A stretch of 64,000 nt of DNA from UBA2336 sp049306095 (GCA_049306095.1 JBAQPU010000049.1:1-64000), one strand, 5' to 3'. Shown: positions 34,379-42,991, counted from the first letter of the stretch. Program-made: numbers and translations. Notes: generated from the sequence alone by a model not told the origin.

Positions 34379-34443
34379 TTCAAGGTTTGAAGTTCAACGT
34401 TATTTTTGGATTTCAACCCCGCACTTGAATATTGAACCTTAAA
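34379..34443. repeat. Palindromic intergenic repeat (TTCAAGGTT words)
   Basis: TTCAAGGTTTGAAGTTCAA (34379-34397) faces TTGAATATTGAACCTTAAA (34425-34443): 14 of 19 positions are complementary. It fills the gap between the TlpA-like and redoxin genes and shares words with the repeat at 236-289. Confidence 0.55.
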
Positions 34444-34457
34444 CTTTTAATCAAATT

Positions 34458-35066
34458 ATGATGAGATCAATTTTTTTAATGACAGCTCTGCTGCTGATGG
34501 TGGCGGCAAGCCCCGTAAAGCCTGGATATGAAGTAGGCGACACCGTTGCCGATTTCAAACTGAAAAACACGAATGGTAAAATGGTTGCCTTGAGCGACTA
34601 CAACGATGTAAAGGGGGTGATCGTTATTTTTGATTGTAACACTTGCCCATATTCAAAAGCATACAATAATCGAATTCAGGCGCTTGATAGAAAATATGCT
34701 TCACAAGGGTTCCCTGTTGTTGCCATTCAACCCAATGATCCGGAAAAATCTCCAGGTGATTCCTTTGATGAAATGGTTCGGTTTGCCAAGCAAAGGGGCT
34801 ATACTTATCCCTATCTCTTTGATGAAACACAATCCGTTACTAAGTCCTTTGGTGCAACAAACACTCCCCACGTTTTCCTGTTGAAAAAAGAAGGGTCTTC
34901 TTTCAGGGTATGTTACATAGGTGCAATTGATGACAATTCCAGAGATGAATCTGCCGTTACAAAGAAACATGTAGAAGATGCCGTTGACGCCCTTTTAAAA
35001 GGTCAACCTGTGCCAACTACCAAAACAAAAGCATTAGGATGTGCCATTAAGTGGAGAGACGCCTAG
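34458..35066 (+). CDS. Exported redoxin / AhpC-type thioredoxin-fold protein
   Basis: A 202-residue exported protein. Signal peptide (about 1-18), then VGDTVADFKLKNTNGKMVAL (typical AhpC/TSA start) and a redox motif CNTCPYSKAY (Cys60, Cys63), then NDPEKSPGDSFDEM and the cis-Pro-type TNTPHVFLL. The C-terminus is TKALGCAIKWRDA. Bacteroidota have many of these single-domain periplasmic redoxins; the partner is unknown. Terminator downstream at 35090. Confidence 0.82.
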   Translation: MMRSIFLMTALLLMVAASPVKPGYEVGDTVADFKLKNTNGKMVALSDYNDVKGVIVIFDCNTCPYSKAYNNRIQALDRKYASQGFPVVAIQPNDPEKSPGDSFDEMVRFAKQRGYTYPYLFDETQSVTKSFGATNTPHVFLLKKEGSSFRVCYIGAIDDNSRDESAVTKKHVEDAVDALLKGQPVPTTKTKALGCAIKWRDA

Positions 35067-35089
35067 AGTACACCACACTCAGAAATTTA

Positions 35090-35117
35090 AACCCCGGCAT
35101 TGGTCGGGGTTTTTTTA
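35090..35117 (+). terminator. Intrinsic terminator
   Basis: AACCCCG (35090-35096) pairs with CGGGGTT (35105-35111), followed by a T run to 35117. It ends the redoxin gene and lies before the convergent SMR gene. Confidence 0.88.
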
Positions 35118-35125
35118 TTCTCCCA

Positions 35126-35446
35126 TTAATGAACAGAGACAAGTTTCAATCCGATAATTGATCCGATCAGAAGCATAATGAAGAACACGCGCCAGAAATC
35201 GGAGGGCTCGCTGAAAACAAAAATGCCCACCAACGCGGTTCCTACCGCCCCTATTCCGGTCCACACAGCATATGCAGTGCCTAATGGAATTTTTTGAATA
35301 GCCATGTTGAGGAAATGGAAGCTTAAATAAATGCTAATAAAAAAGGCAACCGACCACTTCGTATTAGAAAAGTTGTTGCTGAATTTCAAACTGGTGGTGA
35401 AGGTCACTTCAAACAGCCCCGCAATTACAAGATATATCCATGCCAT
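35126..35446 (-). CDS. Small multidrug resistance (SMR) family exporter, Gdx/SugE-like
   Basis: A 106-residue four-helix membrane protein. The essential Glu is in AGLFEV (Glu13). The PLGTAYAVWTGIGAVGTA segment resembles the Gdx (SugE) subgroup that exports guanidinium rather than EmrE-type drug pumps. Subgroup assignment is by eye. No guanidine riboswitch was noticed. It is 23 bases downstream of a methyltransferase gene on the same strand. Confidence 0.75.
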   Translation of the reverse strand: MAWIYLVIAGLFEVTFTTSLKFSNNFSNTKWSVAFFISIYLSFHFLNMAIQKIPLGTAYAVWTGIGAVGTALVGIFVFSEPSDFWRVFFIMLLIGSIIGLKLVSVH

Positions 35447-35469
35447 AGTATGAAAATTAAAGGTTTCAG

Positions 35470-36192
35470 TTATTTCTGTGCAATCAGGCAGGTCATGCCG
35501 GAAACAAGTTCCTGCCTGACCAGCGTAAGATTGTACTTCTCAAAGAATGCAAGAATCTGTGAGGCCGGAATTCTGAGTTTAGGATACCAGCTTACCTGTT
35601 GTTTCCATTCACCATTCTTCTTCTCAAGCAAAACATCAAACACTTTAACATAGCCGGGTAGGTATTCGAGGAAGCAGGTATGAATGCGGTTGTCATCGTT
35701 TCTTACCGGAACAAATCTTCTTTCATTGGTTAGTTCTGTTGTTAACTCGCGATATGAAAAAACTAATTTTCCTCCCTTCTCCAGTTTCTGGGTGCTCACC
35801 GCAATAAGTTCTTCAACTTGTTCGATCCCGGAAAGATGGGTAAGGGTGTCGCCCATGCAAACAATTACTTCCGGCTTCATGCTAATCGAATATAAATACT
35901 CCAGCAGGTGCGCTTCCACCCACTCGACCGGTAACTCTCCAATGCGTTGTTTTAATTCTTTCAGCAACTGCTGATTAAAGTCAACTGCCCGCACTTTAAA
36001 TCCAAGGTGAGCAAGTGAAATGGACTGCAGTCCATGCCCGCAACCGAGGTCGACTGCTATACCCGAAAACCGTGGCGTAATTTCATGCTCCTTAAAAAAC
36101 TTTTCCTGCGCCTGCTGTTCTTCATTAAAATCGCCCACCATCCAGGAATAAAAATGGCCCAAATGTCGCTCGTAATGATCTTTTACCGTCAT
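35470..36192 (-). CDS. Class I SAM-dependent methyltransferase
   Basis: A 240-residue enzyme. It has the motif I VDLGCGHGLQ, the second strand end VDFN, and the CMGDTLTHL region of methyltransferases that bind large substrates. Acceptor unknown. It is probably transcribed with the SMR exporter. Confidence 0.8.
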   Translation of the reverse strand: MTVKDHYERHLGHFYSWMVGDFNEEQQAQEKFFKEHEITPRFSGIAVDLGCGHGLQSISLAHLGFKVRAVDFNQQLLKELKQRIGELPVEWVEAHLLEYLYSISMKPEVIVCMGDTLTHLSGIEQVEELIAVSTQKLEKGGKLVFSYRELTTELTNERRFVPVRNDDNRIHTCFLEYLPGYVKVFDVLLEKKNGEWKQQVSWYPKLRIPASQILAFFEKYNLTLVRQELVSGMTCLIAQK

Positions 36193-36270
36193 ACAATATG
36201 GAAGCTCATTTGCTTACGTTATACTTACAGAAGGGGTTTTTGTATCTTCAATCAACTTACCGTCAATGCT

Positions 36271-36816
36271 ATGAAAAAAATACTCACCATACTTGCCACA
36301 TGCACATTTTATGTAACAATTTCCAATGCTCAGGTCATGGGGAAGGTATTCCCGGCCATGGATGCCGAGACTGTGGAAGATAAAAAAATCAATTTGCCCG
36401 ATGCTACAAAAGGCAAGTACACCTTACTGGGACTTGCGTATTCAAAAAAATCGGAAGATGAACTGAACACCTGGTTCCAACCGGTGTTTCAAAAGTTTAT
36501 CCAAAAAAATAAGGGTTTGTTTGAAGGGTTTGGATACGAGGTTAGCGTGTATTTCATTCCCATGTTTACCGGTATCAATGCTGCCGCCACCGGTACAGCA
36601 AAAAAGAAAGCGCTGAAAAACATTGATCCTAATTTGTTACCCTATATTCTTTTTTACAAGGGTGAACTAAAGCCGTATAAAGATGCGCTTGATTTTGAAA
36701 AGAAGGATATCCCTTACTTCTTCGTGCTCGATAAAGAGGGTAAAATACTTTATGCCACCTCAGGAACTTACAGTCAAAAGAAAATGGACGAGATTGAGGG
36801 TGTTCTGGAAGAGTAA
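36271..36816 (+). CDS. Secreted thioredoxin-fold protein without a CxxC
   Basis: A 181-residue protein with a signal peptide (MKKILTILATCTFYVTISNA). The mature part has KYTLLGLAYSKKSEDELNTW, a central FIPMFTGINAAATG and the end YFFVLDKEGKILYATSGTYS. That last segment is like the final thioredoxin strands in ATP10/redoxin-fold proteins, but no redox Cys pair is present. Function unknown. A weak hairpin follows at 36830. ATG 36271 is chosen over the longer upstream frame because of the signal peptide. Confidence 0.6.
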   Translation: MKKILTILATCTFYVTISNAQVMGKVFPAMDAETVEDKKINLPDATKGKYTLLGLAYSKKSEDELNTWFQPVFQKFIQKNKGLFEGFGYEVSVYFIPMFTGINAAATGTAKKKALKNIDPNLLPYILFYKGELKPYKDALDFEKKDIPYFFVLDKEGKILYATSGTYSQKKMDEIEGVLEE

Positions 36817-36829
36817 TCTGATAATATAT

Positions 36830-36849
36830 CCCCGGCCACCGTGCCGGGG
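36830..36849 (+). terminator. Hairpin behind the thioredoxin-fold gene
   Basis: CCCCGGC (36830-36836) pairs with GCCGGGG (36843-36849) around a six-base loop. The T tract after it is weak, so termination is probable but not sure. Confidence 0.5.
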
Positions 36850-36900
36850 TCACTTCTATTGAGGTGCCGGAACAAGTGAGTTTCGTTTTAAGTCCTAAAA

Positions 36901-36967
36901 AACAACATAAGCACATAGATCACATAGAAACATATGAAAACTATGTGCTCTGTGCCTCTGTGTAGTT
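36901..36967. repeat. Palindromic intergenic repeat (CACATAG words)
   Basis: A left arm (36901-36927, containing GCACATAGATCACATAG) faces a right arm (36941-36967, containing CTATGTGCTCTGTGCCTCTG) with 19 of 27 positions complementary and a 13-base loop. Both arms carry a tandem ACATAG/CTATGT-type word. It lies in the gap before prsW. Confidence 0.6.
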
Positions 36968-37067
36968 CCAAAAAATCCCGATAAGGTGATTTAGAATAGC
37001 AAAACGGAACCTGATATATTTCTTCACGGTCACGCGTAGCCGTTCCTAAAAATAAGTACATTTAATC

Positions 37068-37802
37068 ATGGATGTTATCTCTTTGTTGGCGCTGGCACTT
37101 GCGCCCGGAATCGCGATTGGAATTTACATTTACCTGAAAGACAAGCATGAACGCGAGCCGTTAAGTTTGCTATTCATTAGTTTTATGTACGGTGTGCTCA
37201 GCACCGCTGTTACCCTGTTAATTAGTTTTCCGTTAGAGACCATTCTGATTTTTAGCGAGCGAAACGCTGTTCACCAGATGGGCAATGCCTTTTTCAAAGT
37301 AGCGCTTGTTGAAGAGTTCAGCAAATTTATTTTCATCCGGTTCATTTTATACAGGAACAAAAATTTCAATGAACCCTTCGATGGAATCGTATACGCCTGT
37401 ATGGTGGGCATGGGTTTTGCCACCCTGGAAAATATTCTCTATGTATTTCAGTACGGAGCACCAACCGGTTTCGTTCGCATGTTTACGGCTGTGCCTGCAC
37501 ACGCCACCTTTGCGGTGCTGATGGGCTACTTTTTAGGTAAAGCCAAATTCACCCACCGAAAAGAAATTTACTACAGCGTTATTGCTTTGCTGGTGGCCAC
37601 CGCGTTTCACGGGGCGTACGATTATTTTTGGTTTATAGCATACATTCCAGGTATCTGGGTGGGGGCCATCCTCTCGTTAATAGTAGCCCTGATTCTTTCC
37701 CGGAAGGCAATTCGTTTACATCAGCAGTCTTCACCGTTTATTGAGGCCTCGTTTCAATCAGAAGAAAAGCCTTCCGACCTTCCGGAAAAAAGCGATCAAT
37801 AA
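37068..37802 (+). CDS. PrsW-family intramembrane metalloprotease
   Basis: A 244-residue membrane protein with about six to seven helices. Family motifs are VEEFSK (near residue 83), GFATLENI, PAHATFAVLMG and AFHGAYDYFW; these carry the metal ligands. PrsW in Bacillus clips the RsiW anti-sigma factor; the substrate here is unknown. A terminator follows at 37804. Confidence 0.85.
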   Translation: MDVISLLALALAPGIAIGIYIYLKDKHEREPLSLLFISFMYGVLSTAVTLLISFPLETILIFSERNAVHQMGNAFFKVALVEEFSKFIFIRFILYRNKNFNEPFDGIVYACMVGMGFATLENILYVFQYGAPTGFVRMFTAVPAHATFAVLMGYFLGKAKFTHRKEIYYSVIALLVATAFHGAYDYFWFIAYIPGIWVGAILSLIVALILSRKAIRLHQQSSPFIEASFQSEEKPSDLPEKSDQ

Positions 37803-37803
37803 A

Positions 37804-37830
37804 AAAGTCCTGTAGTTGCCACAGGACTTT
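37804..37830. terminator. Bidirectional intrinsic terminator
   Basis: AAAGTCCTGT (37804-37813) and ACAGGACTTT (37821-37830) form a perfect 10-base stem with a seven-base loop. It lies between the ends of prsW and rng. The minus strand has a T run after it, so it is strongest for rng. Confidence 0.8.
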
Positions 37831-37854
37831 GAATATCAGATTTACATTAATCCA

Positions 37855-39408
37855 TTACGCATTCAGCTGAATCTCCTCTCCTTCTTTATTCAGGAATTTG
37901 AATTCGGTCACACCCAACGATGAATCCTTTTCAAGGTTTACCCAGCGCTTGTATTTGAAAAACCATTTCACACGGAGCGAAATAATTCCTTTCGTAAAAT
38001 AGGCGTGCAGGTACGGATGAATTGCCATCACCAATTCCTTCTCATTTTGCTTCACCAGTAAGTGATCAAGCGTTTTTTCAATCAAGTCGGAAACAAGAAT
38101 GGATGCCGTAATTTTTCCGGTGCCATTGCAGGTTGGGCAGGTTTCTTTCGTTACAATATTTACCTGTGGACGCACGCGCTCACGGGTAATCTGCATCAAG
38201 CCGAATTTCGAAAGTGGCAACACCGTTGACTTGGCTTTGTCAGCAGCCATTTCATCTTTCATGATTTTGTAAATCAGTTTCTTGTTGTCCTGATTTCTCA
38301 TGTCGATGAAGTCGACCACAATAATACCGCCCATATCGCGCAGGCGAAGCTGGCGGGCTATTTCTTTTGCTGCCTCCATATTTACCGACAGTGCGGTTGT
38401 TTCCTGATTTTCTTCACGGTTTGATTTGTTGCCGCTGTTCACATCAATGACGTGAAGCGCTTCCGTGTGTTCAATAATCAGATAACCGCCTGCCTTCAAA
38501 CTAACCGTTTGCCCGAAAGCCGATTTAATTTGTTTCTCTACACCGTAGTGTTCAAAAATTTTAGCGCGGCCATTGTAAAATTTAACGATCTTCTCCTGCT
38601 CGGGCGATATGTTGCGGATGTACGCCCGCGCTTCATCATAAATTTTCTTGTCATCGATGTGAATGTTATCAAACGATTCATTCAGCAAATCGCGAAGCAG
38701 GGAGGATGTTTTATTCAGCTCACCAATGAGTTTTTCGTTGGGCTGCGCTTCGGGCAGGCGGGCAATGCCCTCTTCCCATGTTTTTACCAGGTTGCGTAAA
38801 TCTTTGTCGAGGTCAGCCACTTCGGCACCTTCTGCTACGGTGCGAACTATCACCCCGAAATTTTCGGGTTTGATCGACTGAATCAGGCGCAACAGTCTTT
38901 TGCGCTCATCGTTGCTTGTAATTTTTTTCGAAACGTTAACCGCCTTCGAAAATGGCACCAGCACCAGGTATCTCCCGGCCAGTGATAACTCGCAGGACAA
39001 TCGTGGCCCTTTTGTCGAGATGGGCTCCTTTACAATTTGAACCGGCAGAACTTGACCTTTTGTAAGCTGCTGGCCTATTTTGCCATGCTTGTCAATATCC
39101 GATTCAAGGGTAAATTTTTCCAGTTTCCCGTAAATCTTCTTGCTGCGTGTCAGTTTCGTAAACTTATTTAACGAACTGAATTGCGGCCCCAGGTCTAAGT
39201 AATGAAGGAAAGCGTCTTTATCGTAGCCGACATCAACAAATGCGGCATTCAGACCCTGAACTACCTTTTTAACGGTGCCCAGGTAAATATCTCCTACGGT
39301 AAATTTGCTTCCTTCTTCTTCCTGATGAAATTCTACGAGCTGTTTGTCTCGAAGCAGGGCTATACGACATCCGTCCTGAGTGTTACTAATTATTAGTTCG
39401 TTGCTCAA
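37855..39408 (-). CDS. rng: Ribonuclease E/G family
   Basis: A 517-residue endoribonuclease. S1-like domain at the N-terminus (YLGTVKKVVQGLNAAFVDVGY), the DVNSGNKSN and VVDFIDMRNQ acidic motifs that bind Mg2+, and a zinc-type CPTCNGTGK. It processes rRNA and mRNA. The start is TTG at 39408, since SNELIIS matches the family N-terminus and no ATG is in frame there. Transcribed after the mini ribosomal protein gene 39478. Confidence 0.9.
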   Translation of the reverse strand: MSNELIISNTQDGCRIALLRDKQLVEFHQEEEGSKFTVGDIYLGTVKKVVQGLNAAFVDVGYDKDAFLHYLDLGPQFSSLNKFTKLTRSKKIYGKLEKFTLESDIDKHGKIGQQLTKGQVLPVQIVKEPISTKGPRLSCELSLAGRYLVLVPFSKAVNVSKKITSNDERKRLLRLIQSIKPENFGVIVRTVAEGAEVADLDKDLRNLVKTWEEGIARLPEAQPNEKLIGELNKTSSLLRDLLNESFDNIHIDDKKIYDEARAYIRNISPEQEKIVKFYNGRAKIFEHYGVEKQIKSAFGQTVSLKAGGYLIIEHTEALHVIDVNSGNKSNREENQETTALSVNMEAAKEIARQLRLRDMGGIIVVDFIDMRNQDNKKLIYKIMKDEMAADKAKSTVLPLSKFGLMQITRERVRPQVNIVTKETCPTCNGTGKITASILVSDLIEKTLDHLLVKQNEKELVMAIHPYLHAYFTKGIISLRVKWFFKYKRWVNLEKDSSLGVTEFKFLNKEGEEIQLNA

Positions 39409-39443
39409 AACGATAAATGTTAAAATGTAAAAAATGATGTGTA

Positions 39444-39478
39444 TAGCTCGAACAGAGCTAATCCGCTAACGAACGGAT
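39444..39478 (-). other. Tandem small hairpins before rng
   Basis: TAGCTC/GAGCTA (39444-39449, 39455-39460) and ATCCG/CGGAT (39461-39465, 39474-39478) form two short stems between the mini ribosomal protein gene and rng. They could be processing or attenuation structures; no evidence for either. Confidence 0.3.
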
Positions 39479-39567
39479 TATTTCTTCTTATGTCTGTTCT
39501 TTCTCAAACGCTTCTTGCGTTTGTGGGTAGCCATTTTGTGTTTCTTTCTTTTTTTTCCGCTTGGCAT
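39478..39567 (-). CDS. AURKAIP1/COX24-type mini ribosomal protein (mS38/bS22-like)
   Basis: A 29-residue, very basic protein, MPSGKKRKKHKMATHKRKKR followed by LRKNRHKKK. It matches the short Bacteroidota proteins of the AURKAIP1/COX24 domain, homologous to mitochondrial mS38 and to small-subunit mini proteins. It sits between a TPR gene and rng on the same strand. A GC hairpin with CCCCGAA/TTCGGGG at about 39592-39602 lies in its leader. Confidence 0.82.
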   Translation of the reverse strand: MPSGKKRKKHKMATHKRKKRLRKNRHKKK

Positions 39568-39611
39568 AATTTTTTTGGTTTTCCCCGAACAACTTCGGGG
39601 GTGTTAAACAA

Positions 39612-40418
39612 TTATTTTAAATCCTTCAGATACGAATCCACCGTAGCCTGCACGGCCGGATCTTTATCCATTTCTTTTACTTTTTCAAATTGCTGTTTGG
39701 CCTTCTTCTTATCACCGGTATTCATATACGCGATGCCTAACAACAACTGCCCCTGGATATGCCCGGGGTTTATTTCTACCAGTTCGGTTAACCGTTCAAT
39801 TGCCTTATCATACTGCCCTGATTGTATGGAAAGCATCCCCAGATTGAACATTGCCGACTGATTTTTGGGGTCTTCTTTCAGCACCTCACGCAGCATCATG
39901 ATTCCCTGCATGGGGTTGGGTGATGAGAGGTACGTCATCGCCATTTTAGATTTTACCTCCAGGTTTCGGGGGTTCTTCTCCATTACTTTGGAAAAGTATT
40001 CCCTTGTCTTTTCGGCTAATTGACCCTGCCTGGCCTCATCCATTTCGAAGGTGAAAGCCTGGTAATAATTTTCACCGGCTTTAACCCAGCTTTTTTCATT
40101 GTTAAAGAACAGCGCGGCTTGTTCGGCATACCACCCGGCACTATCAAACTTGCCGGCTTTTGCGTACAGTCCCGCCAAAGAATCGGCAAAGATAGCCTTT
40201 TTTTCATTTCCGGAACTCTCACCGTACAGTACTCTGAGTTGGGAAATTTGACCAACCAGTTCAGCCGGTGCCGAAGCGTGGGGGTCAGCTTTCGCTACCG
40301 AGTCGGGTGGCCCTGAACCTAGCTGATTATCATTTTCAACAACCACTTTAGGCAACAACAATAGCCCTATAATAACCAGGGCACTGGCAACAATCAGAAT
40401 AATGCGGGTCCGTAACAT
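39612..40418 (-). CDS. Membrane-anchored TPR protein
   Basis: A 268-residue protein with one N-terminal transmembrane helix (about 5-25) and at least four TPR-type repeats (AGWYAEQAALFFNNEKSW, AMFNLGMLSIQSGQYDKAIE, GQLLLGIAYMNTGDKKKAKQ). TPR domains hold protein complexes. It lies between HU and the mini ribosomal protein on the same strand. Partner unknown. Confidence 0.8.
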   Translation of the reverse strand: MLRTRIILIVASALVIIGLLLLPKVVVENDNQLGSGPPDSVAKADPHASAPAELVGQISQLRVLYGESSGNEKKAIFADSLAGLYAKAGKFDSAGWYAEQAALFFNNEKSWVKAGENYYQAFTFEMDEARQGQLAEKTREYFSKVMEKNPRNLEVKSKMAMTYLSSPNPMQGIMMLREVLKEDPKNQSAMFNLGMLSIQSGQYDKAIERLTELVEINPGHIQGQLLLGIAYMNTGDKKKAKQQFEKVKEMDKDPAVQATVDSYLKDLK

Positions 40419-40445
40419 TTTAGAGGGGTGACGTTAACGCCAGAA

Positions 40446-40754
40446 TCAGGCTTTCTCAGCCAACTGCTTCACCTTGTCGCTGCTTTTAATCTTGTTCACG
40501 AAAATTTTTGCGGGTTTAAAGCTGGGCACAAAGTGTTCGTCAATTACAAGGGCGGTATTACGGGAAATATTGCGGGCTATTTTCTTCTTTCTTTTCTTGT
40601 TAATAAAACTGCCGAAGCCGCGGATGTAAATATTTTCTCCTCCGGCCATGTTTTGCTTGATTACGCTAAAGAAAGCTTCAACGGAAGCGGTTACATCGGC
40701 CTTGTCAACACCTGTCTTTTCGGCAATTTCATTGATTACATCTGCTTTGGTCAC
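40446..40754 (-). CDS. HU/IHF family DNA-binding protein
   Basis: A 102-residue histone-like protein. It has the HU start MTKADVINEIAEKTGVDKAD, the beta-arm region and a basic NKKRKKKIARNISRNTALVI segment. The start is GTG at 40754. HU bends DNA and organises the nucleoid. The family's Pro at the arm tip is not obvious, so IHF or HU cannot be told apart. Confidence 0.88.
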   Translation of the reverse strand: MTKADVINEIAEKTGVDKADVTASVEAFFSVIKQNMAGGENIYIRGFGSFINKKRKKKIARNISRNTALVIDEHFVPSFKPAKIFVNKIKSSDKVKQLAEKA

Positions 40755-40853
40755 AATCGTATAATTTAGGTTTCTTATTTCAGAGGGAGGGCAAATTTAA
40801 TTTCTGCATCCACAATTAAAAATGAATATTGAAAAAATCTGATAATCAAGGGG

Positions 40854-41912
40854 ATGGATAACCGATATTTCTCTTTAAAGCTCGCTGAATGGTACAAAAT
40901 ACACAAGCGAAATTTGCCCTGGAGGGATACAAAAGACCCTTACCGCATCTGGCTTTCTGAAATAATTCTTCAACAAACACGGGTAAATCAGGGATTACCC
41001 TACTACCAAAAATTTATTGAGGCCTTTCCGTCAGTCTTTGATCTGGCAAAAGCACCAGAACAAAAAGTGCTTCGGCTTTGGCAGGGGTTAGGATATTATA
41101 CCCGGGCACGTAACCTGCACCGGTGTGCAAAGCAAATTATTGACACGTATGGTGGGGTTTTCCCAAAAACCTTTGAGGAGCTAAAGACCCTTCCGGGTAT
41201 TGGAGAGTATACAGCCGCTGCTATTGCATCCATCGCTTTTGGAAAACGGGTTGCGGTTGTCGATGGTAATGTTTCCAGGGTGATTTCGAGAACAAAGGGT
41301 ATAGAAATTCCCATTAACAATCCTGCCGGAAAGAAGTTTTTTGTCGAACTGGCAAATAAACTCATTCCTGCCCGCGAGCCTGATATTCACAACCAGGCGA
41401 TGATGGAATTCGGGGCATTGCATTGTACACCCCGGCAACCAAAATGTGATGATTGCATTTTTGCCAACACCTGTGTTGCCAACAAAAATTCGCTTCAGGC
41501 TGTGTTGCCGGTAAAAAATCGAATGAAGAAAATCCGCAAACGCTACTTCTATTATTTTGTTCTGCAGAAAGGACGCTCATTGCTGATGAAAAAGCGTCAT
41601 GGTAAAGATATCTGGCACGGCCTGTATGACTTTTACATGGTGGAGAAGAATCGCCCAATGTCCGTTGAGAAAATCCTTGCTGATGACAGTTTGTTAAAAA
41701 AACTCAAGACAAAAAAAGCATTGAACATCAGCGGCTCTTACAAACACGTTTTAAGTCATCAAATAATATTTTCGCGGTTTATGCAAGTTTCAATAGGAAC
41801 GACACCAGTTGTCAATGGAGCGGGCTTACACTTGTATTCTCTTAAAAAGGTAGGGCAATTGCCTAAACCTGTTTTGATCAGCCGTTTTCTGTCAGATGCA
41901 CAGCTTTTATAG
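40854..41912 (+). CDS. mutY: Adenine DNA glycosylase MutY
   Basis: A 352-residue DNA repair enzyme that removes adenine opposite 8-oxoguanine. It has the catalytic Glu36 in SEIILQQT, the HhH motif LPGIGEYTAAA, the catalytic Asp in VAVVDGNVSRV, a 4Fe-4S cluster (C-x6-C-x2-C-x5-C, CTPRQPKCDDCIFANTC) and a C-terminal NUDIX-like part. All are complete. Its 3' end carries the ssb promoter. Confidence 0.95.
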   Translation: MDNRYFSLKLAEWYKIHKRNLPWRDTKDPYRIWLSEIILQQTRVNQGLPYYQKFIEAFPSVFDLAKAPEQKVLRLWQGLGYYTRARNLHRCAKQIIDTYGGVFPKTFEELKTLPGIGEYTAAAIASIAFGKRVAVVDGNVSRVISRTKGIEIPINNPAGKKFFVELANKLIPAREPDIHNQAMMEFGALHCTPRQPKCDDCIFANTCVANKNSLQAVLPVKNRMKKIRKRYFYYFVLQKGRSLLMKKRHGKDIWHGLYDFYMVEKNRPMSVEKILADDSLLKKLKTKKALNISGSYKHVLSHQIIFSRFMQVSIGTTPVVNGAGLHLYSLKKVGQLPKPVLISRFLSDAQLL

Positions 41913-41927
41913 TTCCGGCAGTAATGG

Positions 41928-41935
41928 TAATTTTG
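41928..41935 (+). promoter_or_regulatory. Predicted -7 box of ssb
   Basis: TAATTTTG is an exact TAnnTTTG match 22 bases before the ssb ATG. TTTT at 41904-41907 is a weak -33 candidate at about 20 bases spacing. It would start transcription near 41941. Confidence 0.5.
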
Positions 41936-41957
41936 TTAACCTTCAAAAAAATGAACT

Positions 41958-42389
41958 ATGTCCGGAGTAAATAAAGTCATTTTGGTTGGCAGGCTTGGAA
42001 AAGACCCTGAGGTACGGAATTTAGAAAATGGTATTGCTGTGGCAAATTTTACCATGGCTACCTCTGAAACTTACCGCGACAAAACAACCGGTGAAAAAAA
42101 AGAAATCACCGATTGGCACAATATTGTGCTTTGGAGAGGGCTAGCTGACGTTGCTCAAAAATATTTGCATAAGGGCGATATGATTTATGTGGAGGGCAAA
42201 TTAAGAACACGCTCGTGGGAAAAAGACGGTGTTACCCGCTACATTACTGAAGTGATTGGTGATAACATGACCATGCTGTCGACACGCGGAGGTGGCGGAG
42301 GAGGTTCGTCTTCAAATGAGGGATATTCCGGTTCTTCGAAAGGAGACGCAACAGCTGATGCCAGCGGCACTGATGACCTTCCCTTTTAA
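41958..42389 (+). CDS. ssb: Single-stranded DNA-binding protein
   Basis: A 143-residue SSB. OB fold with MSGVNKVILVGRLGKDPEVR and VANFTMATSE, then a glycine/serine-rich linker and the acidic partner-binding tail DDLPF. Binds ssDNA at forks and recruits repair proteins. gldD follows after 10 bases, so co-transcription is likely. Confidence 0.95.
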   Translation: MSGVNKVILVGRLGKDPEVRNLENGIAVANFTMATSETYRDKTTGEKKEITDWHNIVLWRGLADVAQKYLHKGDMIYVEGKLRTRSWEKDGVTRYITEVIGDNMTMLSTRGGGGGGSSSNEGYSGSSKGDATADASGTDDLPF

Positions 42390-42399
42390 TTGACAATTT

Positions 42400-42990
42400 A
42401 TGCGCAATGTTAGGAGGGGGTTTTTGGCGGCAGGGTTTTGTTCGCTGGTTTTCTTTGGCTGCACGAAAGAATACCTTCCAAAGCCGTTAGGGTATAATCG
42501 CCTTATTTTACCCAAGCCCGCATATCACTCGTTGCCCGATACCTTGCCCTACACCTTTGAATACTCTGTCCATGCCCGCTTGCTGGCCGACACGTCATGG
42601 ATAAGCGAGCGGTTTTGGATTGAAGTTTACTATCCCAACATCAAGGCGAATGTTCACATTACTTATAAGAAAATTGAAAACAACGAGCAGCTATTAAAGG
42701 AGTTCATGAATGATGCGTATGTGCTAACGGCCAAGCACCAGATAAAGGCGTATGCCATTGATGAGGTGATTATAAAAACGCCCTCTGGAAAAACGGCTGT
42801 TGTTGCTGAACTGGATGGAGAAGTTCCCAGTCAAATGCAATTTACCATAACCGACTCGACTCAGAATTTTTTAAGGGGGGCGCTCTATTTTAATACAAAA
42901 GTCAATAATGATTCGCTGCAACCGGCCATCGAGTATGTGAAAAATGACATCATGCACTTGATCAACTCATTCGATTGGAAAAAACGATAG
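42400..42990 (+). CDS. gldD: Gliding motility lipoprotein GldD
   Basis: A 196-residue lipoprotein. Lipobox FFGC with Cys21, then the family landmark PKPLGYNRLILPKPAYHSLP and FWIEVYYPNIKANVHITYK. In Flavobacterium johnsoniae gldD is required for gliding and type IX secretion and lies with gldE. Here ssb is followed directly by gldD and no gldE is between them. It ends where the palindromic repeat at 42992 begins. Confidence 0.9.
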   Translation: MRNVRRGFLAAGFCSLVFFGCTKEYLPKPLGYNRLILPKPAYHSLPDTLPYTFEYSVHARLLADTSWISERFWIEVYYPNIKANVHITYKKIENNEQLLKEFMNDAYVLTAKHQIKAYAIDEVIIKTPSGKTAVVAELDGEVPSQMQFTITDSTQNFLRGALYFNTKVNNDSLQPAIEYVKNDIMHLINSFDWKKR

Positions 42991-42991
42991 T

